In this document: positions 10,797 to 22,871 of the stretch, in pieces
How positions within the stretch are numbered: the stretch's first letter is position 1
How the letters are laid out: each line of letters opens with the position of its first letter
Assembly (NCBI GenBank): GCA_025200525.1
Contig: CM045763.1
Coordinates: forward strand, 92,287,944-92,351,943
Length of the DNA: 64,000 bases
Source: Camellia lanceoleosa
Lineage: Eukaryota; Streptophyta; Magnoliopsida; Ericales; Theaceae
Direction: 5' to 3'
Position numbers and translations under genes: made by a program
The notes under the pieces: model-generated
The model's input: only the letters and a program-made list of their open reading frames with translations
The model's database searches: none
Told to the model about the DNA's origin: nothing

Positions 10797-12740
10797 TCTA
10801 TACTATATATTAAGCAAAATGGGATTTTTAACCCCAAGCCTTGTGGGAGCTCCAATCTCCCAATCTAAATTTCTTGATTTTTTGATTTAAAAAAAAAAAA
10901 ATCTTAGCATTTATTAACTTCTCCCAATCCCCAAGACTTACCCTCATAATAACATTTGAACAAGCATAAAAAAAAAAAAAATTGAAATCCAACACATGAA
11001 TTCCTTGAAAAGTCCCAAAATATATGATTATTATCCCTCATAATAACACTTTAATACATTAAGAACAAGCATAAAAAAAAAATTCTTGAAAAGTCTAACA
11101 CATATGATTATTATCAAAATATTAAACTTTAATATAATATAATAAAAAAAGACATTTAATTCCTTAAAAAGTTTAACACATATGATTATTATCAAAATAT
11201 TAATTTTTAATATAATATAAAAAAGAAAAAAAAGAAGACATTTTAAAAAAAAAACATTTAAAAATCACAATTCAAAAAAAAAAACTTAGCATTTAGTAAC
11301 TTCTCCCAACCCCCAAGTCTTACCCTCATAATAACACTCCTATACTATATGTTAAGCAAAAGAAGGTTTTTAACCTCAAGCCTTGTGGGAGCTCCAATCT
11401 TCCAATCTAAATTTCATGGTTTTTTGATTTAAAAAAAAAAAAAAACCTTAGCATTTATTAACTTCTCTCAACCCTCAAGTCTTACCCTCATAATAACACT
11501 TTAATGTATTAAGAACAAGCATAAAAAAAAATCTTTGAAATCCAACACATATGAATTCCTTGAAAAGTTCCAGCACATATGATTATTATCCCTCATAATA
11601 ACACTTTAATGCATTAAGAACAAGTATAAAAAAAATTTCTTGAAAAGTTCAACACATATGATTATTATCAAAATATTAAACTTTAATATAATATAATAAA
11701 AAAAGAAGACATTTAATTCCTTGAAAAGTCCAACACATTTGATTATTATCAAAATATTAAACTTTAATATAATATAAAAAATGAAAAAAAGAAGACATTT
11801 AAAAATTTTAAAAAAAAAAGACATGTAAAAATCGCAATTCACATATATTGATAATTGTAAATATATTAAGGAAACCCCAAGCCTTGTGGGAGCTCCAATC
11901 TTCTAATCTAAATTTCTTGATTTTTTGATTTTAAAAAAAAAACAACCTTAGCATTTATTAACTTCTCCCAATCCCCAAGTCTTACTCTCATAATAATACT
12001 TCAATGCATTAAGAACAAGCATAAATTTTTTGTTTTTGAAATCCAACACATACGAATTCCTTGAAAAGTCCCAACACATATGATTATTATCCCTCATAAT
12101 AACACTTTAATGTATTAAGAACAAGCATAAAAAAAATTTCTTGAAAAGTCCAACACATATGATTATTATCAAAATATTAAACTTTAATATAATATAATAA
12201 AAAAAGAAGACATTTAATTTCTTGAAAAGTCCAACACATATGATTATTATCAAAATATTAAACTTTAATATAATATAAAAAATGAAAAAAAGAAGACATT
12301 TAAATTTTTTTTAAAAAAAAAAGACATGTAAAAATCGCAATTCACATATATTGATAATTGTAAATATATTAAGGAAAAGGAGGTTTCTAAACTCTAAGCG
12401 AGCTCCAATATCTCAATCTTAATTTTCTAAATTTTTGATTTAAAAAAAAAACTTTAGTATTTATTGATTTGGTCAAAATTTCCTGATCAACATTTATTAA
12501 CTTTTTCCAATCCATATGCATGCATTTATTAATTTGGTTAAAATCCCTGATTAGCATTTAAAATCCCCTCATACAAATAATTATAGATACAGCTCATGCA
12601 TAGTTACTACAGTAGCCTTTTTAATTTCTCCTGTATACTATGGTTAGTGATAAGATTGTTAAATTATTTTTATAAAAAATCTTTAAAAACATAATTTATA
12701 TATTAAAAAAAATTAAACAAATATAAATATCTATAATTAT

Positions 12741-12768
12741 CCCGTGCATAGCACGGGTGATAGGCTAG
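12741..12768 (+). repeat. Helitron 3' terminal hairpin and CTAG end
   Basis: CCCGTGC-ATA-GCACGGG gives a perfect 7-bp stem (12741-12757). It is followed by GTGATAGG and CTAG, then T. Equivalent ends occur at 13159-13185, 14914-14941, 15963-15990, 17003-17030 and 18029-18056. Confidence 0.88.
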
Positions 12769-13185
12769 TACCATATATTAAGCAAAAGGGGGTTTTTAAC
12801 CCCCAAGGCCTATGGAAGCTTCAATATCCCAATCTAAATTTTTAAAATTTTTTATTCAAAAAAAAAAAAAAACTTGGCATTTATTGATTTGGTCAAAATC
12901 CCCTAATTAGCATTTATTAACTTTTTTCAATCCACATATCTTTCTACATGCCTGCAATTATTGATTTGGTCAAAATCCCCTGATCAGCATTTAAAATCCC
13001 CTTATACAAATAATTATAGATACAATTCGTGTATAGTTACTGCAGTACTCTTTTCAACTTCTCCCATACACTATGGCTAGTGATTAGAAAAAAATCTTAA
13101 AAAACATAATTTATATATTAAAAAAAATCTAAAACAAATATAAATATTTATAATTATCTCGTGCATAGCACGGGTGATGGGCTAG
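12769..13185 (+). mobile_element. Helitron unit, short form (about 417 bp)
   Basis: This unit directly follows the CTAG of the preceding unit (12765-12768). It starts TACCATATATTAAGC and ends in a hairpin with one mismatch, then CTAG at 13182-13185, where the next unit starts at once. Confidence 0.75.
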
Positions 13186-16100
13186 TATACTATATATTAA
13201 GCAAAATGGAGTTTTTAATCCCAAGTCTTGTAGGAGCTCCAATCTCCCAATCTAAATTTCCTGATTTTTTGATTTAAAAAAAAAAAACCTTAGCATTTAT
13301 TAACTTCTCCCAACCCCCAAATCTTACCCTCATAATAACACTTTAATGCATTAAAAACAAGCATAAAAAAAAATTCTTTAAATCCAACGCATATAGATTC
13401 CTTGAAAAGTCCCACCACATGCATTAAGAACAAGCATAAAAAAAAAAATTCTTAAAAAGTTCAACACATGTGATTATTATCAAAATATTAAACTTTAATA
13501 TAATATAATAAAAAAAAGACATTTAATTCCTTAAAAAGTCTAACACATATGATTATTATCAAAATATTAAACTTTAATATAATACAAAAAAGGAAAAAAA
13601 GAAGGCATTTAAAAAAAAAAAAAAAAGAAGACATTTAAAAATCGCAATCTATCTATCTATCTATCTATCTATATCTATACTATATATTAAGCAAAAGGGA
13701 GTTTTTAACCCCAAATCGTGTGGGAGCTCCAATCTCCTAATCTAAATTTCTTGATTTTTTGATTTAAAAAAAAAAAAAAAACCTTAGCATTTATTAACTT
13801 CTCCCAACCCCTAAGTCTTACCCTCATAATAACACCTTAATGCATTAAAAACAAGCATAAATTTTTTTTTTTGAAATTCAACACATATGAATTCCTTGAA
13901 AAGTCCCAACACATATGATTATTATCAAAATATTAATGCATTAAGAACAAACATAAAAAAAATTTCTTAAAAAGTCCAACACATATGATTATTATCAAAA
14001 TATTAAATTTTAATATAATATAATAAAAAAAAGAAGACATTTAATTTCCCGAAAAGTTCTACACATATGATTATTATCAAAATATTAAACAATCTAAATT
14101 TCTTGATTTTTTGATTTAAAAAAAAAAACCTTAGCATTTGTTAACTTCTCCCAACCCCAAGTCTTACTCTCATAATAACACTTTAATGCATTAAAAACAA
14201 GCATAAAATTTTTTTTTGAAATCCAACACACATTAATTCCTTGAAAAGTCCCAACACATATGATTATTATCAAAATATTAATGCATTAAGAACAATCATA
14301 AAAAAAATTTCTTGAGAAGTCCAACACAAATAATTATTATCGAAATATTAAATTTTATATAATATAATAAAAAAAAGAAGACATTTAATTCCTTAAAAAG
14401 TTCAACACATATGATTATTATCAAAATATTAAATTTTAATATAATATAAAAAAGGAAAAAAAGAAGCCATTTAAAAAAAAAAAAGACATTTAAAAATCGC
14501 AATTCACATATATAGTTAATTGTAAATATATTAAGGAAAATGGGGTTTCTAAATCCCAAGTCTTGTGGGAGCTCCAATCTCTCAATCTTAATTTTCTAAA
14601 TTTTTGATTTAAAAAATAAATAAATTCAACATTTATTAATTTGGTCAAAATTCTCTAATCATCATTTGTTAACTTTTTTCAATCCATATGCCTACATTTA
14701 TTGATTTGGTCAAAATCCTTGATTAGCATTTAAAATTCCCTCATACAAATAATTATAAATACAACCCGTGCTTAATTACTGCAGTAGCCTTTTTAATTTG
14801 TCCAATACACTATGGTTAGTGATAAGGTTGTTAAATTATTTTTATAAAAAATCTTAAAAAATATAATTTATATATTAAAAAAAAATTAAAATAAACATAA
14901 ATATCTATAATTATCCCGTGTATAGCATGTGTGATAGGCTATCTATCTATAGTCCATCTATCTATCTATACTTACTATATATTAAGCAAAATGGGGTTTT
15001 TAACCCCAAGCCCTGTGGAAGCTTCAATCTCCCAATCTAAATTTCTTGATTTTTTGATGAAAAAAAAAAACTTAGCATTTATTAACTTCTCCCAACCCCC
15101 AAGTCTTTCCCTTATAATAATACTTTAATGCATTAAGAAAAAGTATAAAAAAAATTATTTGAAATCCAACAAATATGAATTCTTTGAAAAGTCCCAACAC
15201 ATATACTTCTCCCAACCCCCAAGTCTTACCATCATAATAATACTTTAATGCATTAAGAACAAGTATAAAAAAAATTCTTTGAAATCCAACACATATGAAT
15301 TCTTTGAAAAATCCCAACACATATGATTATTATCCCTCATAATAACATTTTAATGCATTAAAAACAAGCATAAAAAAAATTTATTGAAAAGTCCAACACA
15401 TATAATTATTATAAAAATATTAAACTTTAATATAATATAATAAAAAAAGAAAACATTTAATTCCTTGAAAAGTCCAACACATATGATTATTATCAAAATA
15501 TTAAAATTTAATATAATTTAAAAAAAGAAAAAAAAAACATTTAAAAATCGCAATTCACATATATAGATAATTATCTATATATTAAGAAAAAGGGGGTTTC
15601 TAAACCCGAAGCCTTGTGGGAGTTCCAATCTTTCAATCTTAATTTTCTAAATTTTTGATTTAAAAAAAAAACCTCAACATTTATTGATTTGATCAAAATT
15701 CCCTGATCAGCATTTATTAATTTTTTTCAATCCACATGCCTGCATTTATTTATTTGGTCAAAATCCCTGATTAGCATTTAAAATCCTCTCATACAAATAA
15801 TTATAGATACAGCCCGTGCATAATTACTGCAGTAGCCTTTTTAATTTCTCCTGTACACTATGTCTAGTGATAAGATTGTTAAATTATTTTTATAAAAAAT
15901 CTTTAAAAACATAAGTTATATATTAAAAAAAAATTAAAATAAATATGAATATCTATAATTATCCCGTGCATAACACGGGTGATAGGCTAGTACTATATAT
16001 TAAGCAAAATGGGGTTTCTAATCCCCAAGGCCTATGGAAGCTCCAATATACCAAACCTAATTTTCTAATTTTTTGTTTTAAAAAAAAATTAACCTCAGCA

Positions 16101-17254
16101 TTTATTAACTTCTCAATCCACAAGACTTTTTGACTTATCTCATAATTATTGCAGTATCTTTTCCAAAACAAATAATTTGTATATTAAAAAAATTTAAAAC
16201 AAATATAAATATCTATATCTATATCCATATATTTATTTATATCTATCTCTAACCCACAAATTTTGTGAGAGTTCCAATATCCCAATCTAAATTTCTTGAT
16301 TTTTTGATTTAAAAAAAAAAAAAAACATTAGCATTTATTAATTTTTCACAACCCCCAAGCCTTACTCTTATAATAACACTTTAATGCATTAAGAATAAGT
16401 ATAAAAAAAATTCCTTGAAAAGTCCAACACATATGAATTTCTTGAAAAGTCCCAACACATATGATTATTATCCCTCATAATAACACTTTAATGAATGCAT
16501 TAAGAATAAGCATAAAAAAAATTCATTGAAAAATACAACACATATGATTATTATCAAAATATTAAACTTTAATATAATTTTAAAAAATAAGACATTTAAT
16601 TCATTGAAAAGTCCAACACATGATTATTATCAAAATATTAAACTTCAATATAATATAAAAAAGAAAAAAAAAGAAGAAGAAGACATTTAAAAAAAAAGAC
16701 ATTGAAAAATCACAATTCACATATATATCCCCTTATTAGCATTTATTATATTTTTTCAATCCACATGTCTTTCCACATGCCTACATTTATTGATTTGGTC
16801 AAAATTCTCTAATCAGCATTTAAAATCCCTCATACAGATAATTATAGATACAACCCGTGCATAGTTACTACAGTACCCTTTTTAACTTCTCTCATACATT
16901 ATAGTTAGTGATAAGATTGTTAAATTATTTTTATAAAAAATTTTAAAAAACATAATTTATATATTAAAAAAATCTAAAACAAATATAAATATTTATAATT
17001 ATCCTGTGCATAGCACATGTGATAGGCTAGTATATTAAGCAATAGGGGGATTTTAACCCCGAAGACTTGTGAGAGCTCCAATATTTCAATCTTAATTTTC
17101 TAATTTTTTTATTTAAAAAAAAAAACCTCAGCATTTATTAATTTCTCCCAATCCCCATGCCTTTTGGGAGATTTGGTCAAAACCCCCTCATAATTAAACT
17201 TTAATGCATTAAAGACGAGCATAAAAAAAAATTCCTTAAAAATTTCAACACATA

Positions 17255-17598
17255 TATATATATATATATTTTTATTACAGGAAAATCCTCTCTACCCTCC
17301 CGCAGGTTCAAGGCAGCGCTCATTGCAGAGATCACCAGGATATACAGTTAGCCGTTTGGAGCGAGGAGACTATAACCTAGGAACTTGCCCCGACCTCTCA
17401 AGACAAGCTCCGCTTAAGTCAAGACTCGCACAACGGGAGAACATTGAACCCACACCAAGTGCTGATTAGACAACTTGAGATCCAACCTCCTGACTAACTG
17501 TGCTTCGCCTAGGAGATTGGCCCAGGGAGGAGGGAATTAAACCTGTGACTTTGGGGCTTAAACCTTAAGCCTTAACCACAATGCCACCCACCCCTGGG
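17255..17598 (-). mobile_element. tRNA-derived SINE
   Basis: Read on the minus strand, the element starts near 17598 with a Pol III A-box-like TGGCATTGTGG (17586-17576). About 33 bp further on is a B-box-like GGTTTAATTCC (17543-17533), the spacing expected of a tRNA-type internal promoter. A roughly 250-bp body with balanced base composition follows. It ends in an A/T-rich tail merging with a (TA)n run near 17255-17270. It is inserted in Helitron sequence and its composition is sharply different from its surroundings. Target duplication not evident. Confidence 0.7.
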
Positions 17599-17631
17599 TT
17601 ATCTATCTATATTATATTCTCTATATCTATA

Positions 17632-18056
17632 TCTATACTATACATTAAGCAAAATGAAGTTTTTAACCCCCAAGGCCTGTGGGAGTTTCAATATCTCAAT
17701 CTGAATTTTCTAAATTTTTTATTAAAAAAAAACTCAGTATTTATTGATTTGGTCAAAATTCCCTGATCAGTATTTATTAACTTTTTTCAATCCACATATC
17801 TTTTCACATGCCTACATTTATTGATACAATCCCCTGATCAACATTTAAAATTTCCTCATACACATAATTATAGATACAATCCGTGTATAATTACTGCAAT
17901 ACATTTTTCAACTTCTCCCATACACTATGGTTAATGATAAGATTATTAAATTATTTTTATAAAAAATCTTAAAAGCATAATTTATATATTAAAAAAAATC
18001 TAAAACAAATATAAATATCTATAATTATCCCGTGCATAACACGGGTGATAGGCTAG
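17632..18056 (+). mobile_element. Helitron unit, complete short form (425 bp)
   Basis: Starts TCTATACTATACATTAAGC and ends with the hairpin CCCGTGCATAACACGGG, then CTAG, followed by host T. It forms the right end of array 1. Confidence 0.82.
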
Positions 18057-18092
18057 TAATGGATAATAGAAAATTGTAAAATTATAGCAATG

Positions 18093-18332
18093 ATGCTCCA
18101 ATGATCACATGCTATTTTGGTAGAACCAATGATAGAAACTAGTGTGTTCGGATGATTGCCCAGTTGATTGAGCAGTCATTCAAACAGTCGTCTCGAATAT
18201 ACTAGTTTATGTATTTGGTTCTGCAAAAATAAAAATTTTATAAAAATTTATCTATTTTGTTAGGAGGGGAGAGAATGGAGGTTTGCTTGAATTGACACAT
18301 ATGGCAGTTATCATAACCAACCATTGGAGCAT
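18093..18332. mobile_element. Small MITE, ends ATGCTCCAATG
   Basis: ATGCTCCAATGATCACATG at the left is mirrored by CATTGGAGCAT at the right, 240 bp in total. AT-rich interior, no coding capacity. Superfamily not determined. Confidence 0.6.
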
Positions 18333-19307
18333 ACTTTTTCATCTCAAACAACCAAATTATAACAATAGCAGCTCTAATGGTCTACAATTAGAGATGCTCT
18401 AAGGTGATTAAAATTTGAGATAATTACAAATCAGCGATGTTTTAAAAAAATATTTATAAATACATAAAAAAATTAAAATTAAAATTATTAATATTTATAA
18501 CATTTATCATTGAGATGTAAAAAAACTTTTCCTCTGAATTTGCACCGCGTTATAGTTGCGGTTTGACAATTGATTTTTTCAATTAGTTTTTTTGATTTTT
18601 TAGTTGTTTTGGTTTGTGCTTAAAAATTTGTTTAGTTTGACTTTTTTTATTTTTTAAAATTTTTATGAGAGAAAAAATAAAATTATTATGATTTGAACGG
18701 AATATTTTATTTTATTAATTTATTTAGTCTATTTTATTTTTTTATATTTTTTTAACCAAAAAGATAATGCCAAACGAAGCCATATCTGTTTAAATTTTCA
18801 GCATGACAAAATATGATCATGCGGTACTCAAAATCAGACGGTCAACCAGTAGCCACGTCACTTGGAAAGTGTATATCCTAATTGAAAGAAAATTGAAAAC
18901 TATAAATTAAGAATTTTAATAACTCTAATTTGTGTATGAGATTTATGTGATATGATATTTTGATTTTAATTTTTTTAAAATTTTTTTTTTACATCATTAA
19001 TATTGTTTTAGAATTTATAAATTAGATGGAGGTATGGTTTGTGCATCTAATTTGAGGCCATAAAAGCAGTGGTCCCCACCACTGTTTTGGTGAACTGGTG
19101 GTCCAAACACTGACGTGTCTCGCGTGAATCAGTTAAAAAATCAATGGGTCCCACTCGGTGCCTGCATTTAGATTGCGTACCCAGCTCACGAAATCACGCC
19201 TTCTACCTACAGATTTTAAATGGCCCACGTGTCAGCACAAAAGTTCCACATGCTACCCCATTATTGAAAAACTTATTATTAAAATAATAATTCTTTTAGA
19301 GAATTTA
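18333..19307. other. AT-rich spacer with a foldback segment and a low-copy-looking island
   Basis: About 18554-18783 looks like a degenerate 'GTTTGG' foldback element (ends GGTTTGACAATTGATTTTTT and CCAAACGAAGCC). 19050-19260 is less AT-rich and holds a G-box-like CCCACGTGTCAGC, but I see no reading frame. Confidence 0.45.
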
Positions 19308-19830
19308 GGATGCGTTGGGTAGAGTTTTGTAAATATGATTTCAGAGTATGAGTTATATTTTGAATTTATAAATTTTAAAATTGTGATTTAAGTATAAAAA
19401 ATCAGTTTGGTAAAAGAATTTTGAATTGAGTGGATAATTTTTAATGTGACATATAATGTTTGATACAAAAACTTACTAACTCATAACTAAATATACAACT
19501 TAAAATTTTATTAAAGCACATAAAAAAAATATTAAAAATTCGAAAAATATTTTTTTGAATATTAACATATGTCAATTGCAAAAAAAAAATAAAAAAATTG
19601 CACTATTCCGGTCAACCGGCCGGACGACTGGCCGAACGTCCAATGGGATATCTGGTGGGATGACCGGTTAGGCCAAATTTGAAAATTTTTTATTTGAAAA
19701 TCGCCCCTCAGATAAAGTTCTGTGCAGTGTTTTGTAAATGCTGTGGAAATGTGATTTGAATGTGGTATTCAAACATCATGTTAGAATGTGGGGGTAGAAA
19801 TATAGTTTGCAAATCATTCCAAACAAAGCT
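19308..19830 (-). mobile_element. MITE family M1, copy 2
   Basis: This is the inverted counterpart of 6562-7061. It starts GGATGCGTTGGGTAGAGTTT and ends with the reverse complement of AGCTTTGTTTGG. It carries the same GC-rich core (CCGGTCAACCGGCCGG near 19607-19622). No coding capacity. Confidence 0.62.
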
Positions 19831-20152
19831 TTAATTTTTTTTATAATACAACTATTATATTTTAAAAATATTAATTTTTTAAAATTTCTCTTTGATCGTA
19901 CATTTTTTTTTAGAATATCAATTATTATAATTATAATTTTTGTGTTATTAATAAATTTAAAATAAAGATAAAATAATAAATTCATATTATTTTATTCTTT
20001 AATTTTTGAAAATGGACTAATATTTTAAAATAATAAAAAATAAAATAAGGGTTAGTATTTTGAGACGAAATGAGCAATTGGTCTGGGATACACCGGACCA
20101 TGTTTCTGACCAGTTATAAACTTTTATGTCCATTCATGTTTTTTAATCATTT

Positions 20153-20286
20153 AGGCTTGGTTTGGGAATAGATTATTTTAGTAATTTTTTGGCTTTTTAT
20201 GAAAAGGTGTGTAGAAAAGTAGAGATGTGATGTGATGTGTTTTAGTTTACTTTTTGGCTATTTTAGCCACTTCCCAAACATAGCTT
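20153..20286. mobile_element. 'GTTTGG' foldback MITE, copy
   Basis: The ends are AGGCTTGGTTTGGGAATAG and, inverted, AAGCTATGTTTGGGAAG, both leading into ATTTTAG and GACTTTTTGGC-type motifs. The same architecture is seen at 26141-26279 and 48282-48512. No coding capacity; possibly of the PIF/Harbinger or Mariner type. Confidence 0.6.
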
Positions 20287-20827
20287 ATAAAATTATAAAT
20301 CTCACCATCGTCAAGACACATCTAAGACATTACGTGACTATATCCAGAACCAACGAATAACTTCTTCTATTATTCAGTGTGTTTGGTTTGAATTTTTTGG
20401 ATTAAGTTTTTTGAAAATTGACTTTTTTGATTTTCGTATTTTTTTGTTTTTAGTGAATATTTTTTAAATTTTAAACATTTTTTTTAAAATTTTTTTAGAT
20501 ACACCTTACTTAGATGTATCTAAAAAGTAAAAAAATTGTGAAAAAATATTTTAAAAAATTAATAAATACATAAAAATATAAAAAATGCACTTAATTCTTG
20601 TATTTTTTTTTTGTATTTTTGGTATTTAGTGAATTTTAAAAAAAATTTATAATTTTTTTACTTTTTAGGTATATTTATGTTAGGTGTGTCTAGAAAGAAA
20701 AAAATTACTTAAAATATTAAAAAAATTTAATAAAAACATAAAAACATAAAAAATAAAAAAATAAATTTTTTTAAAAAGTATTTTTTAAAAAGTGAAAACA
20801 TCTTTCCCAAAATTAGACTATGGGAGG

Positions 20828-20829
<2 letters not shown>

Positions 20830-20865
<36 letters not shown>
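20830..20865. repeat. (AAT)n microsatellite
   Basis: About twelve uninterrupted trinucleotide copies. Confidence 0.93.
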
Positions 20866-20867
<2 letters not shown>

Positions 20868-21029
20868 TAACGGCGGATAGGAAACCATCCAATCCAGCCC
20901 GATTCATCAACAATCCGAAAAAGTAAGTTATATATATATATATATATATTTGTGTGTTAAAGAAGGGACATTTTATTTAATAATTATATTTGTTATTTAT
21001 GAAATTTGAAAGTTAGTCCTTTATTTTTA

Positions 21030-22530
21030 GGGATATTTACCAATAAATCCCATCCCACAAACAGTTACACCATTTGGTCCCAACATTGTGTCTGTTGCTC
21101 TGATTGGTCCTATCAGTGAGGGAATATAGTCTTATTGATCCTTTTTTCCTTCTTTGCTAATATGTATTGGTCATTTATACCCTTTTTTCACGTGATTTTT
21201 TTTTTTTCTTTTTGGTGGGTTTTCTTCTATATATGGAAGTACAATACATTAAACATTATATGAATTTTGTGGGTTAAAATGCTTTTGTGAATGTGCTCAA
21301 ATTTTTACACACACACAGCATATACACACACAGCATATAGATATTACACACCATTGACACACACGGTTTTGAGGGAGGGAAGAACACAACACACAGACCA
21401 CACCCAACACACCATTGACACACACGGACCACACCCAACACAACGGTTGGGTTTCTTGAACTTGGTTATTAGAGTTGGTTCTGAAACGCAGTACTGAAGT
21501 CGGAGAAGACAAGTTGAGAGACTCATCGCCGGACTCGTAGCCGGAAATTGAGTGTTTTTGTGTTTGTGTGTGTGTGGTTCACTGATCTCGTTTCAGATTT
21601 CAGATTTCAATCTCCAAAACCCAGAACCTGGTGAGACTCTGCAATTTCAGATTTCAGATTTCAATCTCCAAAACCCGGTGAGACTCTGCAAATTCCAGAT
21701 TTCAATCTCCAGATCGATGTTCCGGAGGAAACCCAGAACCCCCAAAACCCAGCCGATGAAGTTTCGATCCGGTCGTTGAAGATCCCGGAAGAAGACTATC
21801 TTCCTCCTCCTCCTCGGCCGGACCCACCTGAACAAGAGCTTTAACCGTAACCGCCCACCGAGATATGGGTCGGTCCGGTCCGACATTATTCGGAGGTTCC
21901 CAGTCGCATTCGATGGTGTTCCATCTGTATCGGCGTCTTCCGTCTCCATGTGTACGTGAATCAGTGTGTTCGATGTGTCCGATCTGGAATCACGTGTGTT
22001 CGATGGTGGTCTATGTGTTCCATGTACGTGTGTATGAACTGCTGCTGTGTGTGTGTTGTGAGTGTGTGAATGGTGTCTGGTGTGTGCATGTTGTGAATGG
22101 TGTGTTGTGAATGGTGTGTTGTGGTGTCTTTTGCTCTCAAAACCGTGTGTGTGTGTTGTATGTGTGGTCTCCATGACCGTGTGTCTGAAGCTCTGTGTCT
22201 ATGGCAGTGTTATGAAGCTTTGTGTGTATGGCACCAATACAGTGTATCACAAAGTAAAAACCCCTTACAGCGGATTGCAACTCTGTGACACCAATAGTGT
22301 ATCACAAAGTAATAAAGGCATTGGTGTACTTTTCAGTTTTGTGGCACCCATCAAACACAATCAACGTGTCACGTGTAAATTTAATTGGAAATTCTTCACA
22401 CATTAAACATTAAATATCAAATGGTATTTATGTCATTTGACAATACAAAGGACTAAATAGATCATAAGAATATATATTAGGACTAAATGGAGCACAATCT
22501 CAACATTTAGGATTTATTGGTAACTTTCCC
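21030..22530. mobile_element. Mutator-like element with non-TE-looking cargo (candidate Pack-MULE)
   Basis: Perfect 9-bp direct repeats TTATTTTTA (21021-21029 and 22531-22539) flank inverted ends: GGGATATTTACCAATAAATC on the left and GGGAAAGTTACCAATAAATC inverted on the right. Weaker similarity continues for about 80 bp (CCATTTGGTCCC versus CCATTTAGTCCT). A 9-bp duplication fits Mutator. The 1.5-kb interior is much less AT-rich than its flanks. It holds an imperfect tandem duplication (21590-21715), a GC-rich part (21720-21960), and CA- or GT-rich stretches (21300-21420, 21960-22220). No transposase domain. Two open stretches (21647-22174 minus, 21552-21779 plus) are low-complexity and not convincing genes. 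The cargo resembles a captured host 5' gene region, but I cannot name its source. Confidence 0.72.
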
Positions 22531-22871
22531 TTATTTTTATTATAAAAAATTGACAATAAAAAATTTTGAGTTCACAATAGTAAAGAAGTACTGAAAAATA
22601 GTTAGGAAAAAAAATAATTTGCATCCATATGCCAACTTTTGCACGACTCACTCAATATCGCTAATTAAGTGAACAGATGTATATTAATCTTTCTCAATCC
22701 ACCTAAGTTTGAACACATGATGGATAAGAGGTCACCCGATTTACTAGCACCCCTACTTTTAACAGAGATGAACATATGATCTGAATTGGATTTTATTTAC
22801 AAAGAGTTTAAATTACCAAAAAGTCAATCTTTCTCTCTAATTTTGTGCATGTTTTCTATAAAAAAAAATTA

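Larger units (their letters stand above)
8478..18056 (+). mobile_element. Helitron array 1 (non-autonomous, head-to-tail)
   Basis: Repeated 5' ends TCTATACTATATATTAAGC (for example at 8487, 10797, 13674, 17632) are paired with repeated 3' ends: a CCCGTGC-ATA-GCACGGG hairpin, then GTGATAGG and CTAG. The 3' ends finish at 12768, 13185, 14941 (degenerate), 15990, 17030 and 18056. A 5' TC, a 3' hairpin and CTRR before a host T are the diagnostic Helitron termini. No RepHel gene is present, so all units are non-autonomous. Several units abut directly (CTAG followed at once by the next 5' end). Inner sequence is AT-rich with recurrent blocks such as CACATATGATTATTATCAAA and AGCATTTATTAACTTCTCCC. 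Confidence 0.85.
19831..21020. other. AT-rich spacer with foldback MITE and (AAT)n
   Basis: This stretch holds the small foldback element 20153-20286, poly-A/T tracts, duplicated AGATACACCTTACTTAG-like segments (20500-20700), the (AAT)n microsatellite 20830-20865 and a (TA)n near 20932-20950. No gene seen. Confidence 0.55.

Noticed and set aside
19050..19260. Host gene promoter with a G-box
   Set aside because: One CACGTG and lower AT content are not enough; no gene follows on either strand.
21647..22174. 175-codon open frame on the minus strand rich in His/Thr
   Set aside because: It is the translation of GT/CA-rich low-complexity DNA and has no domain; not called a gene.
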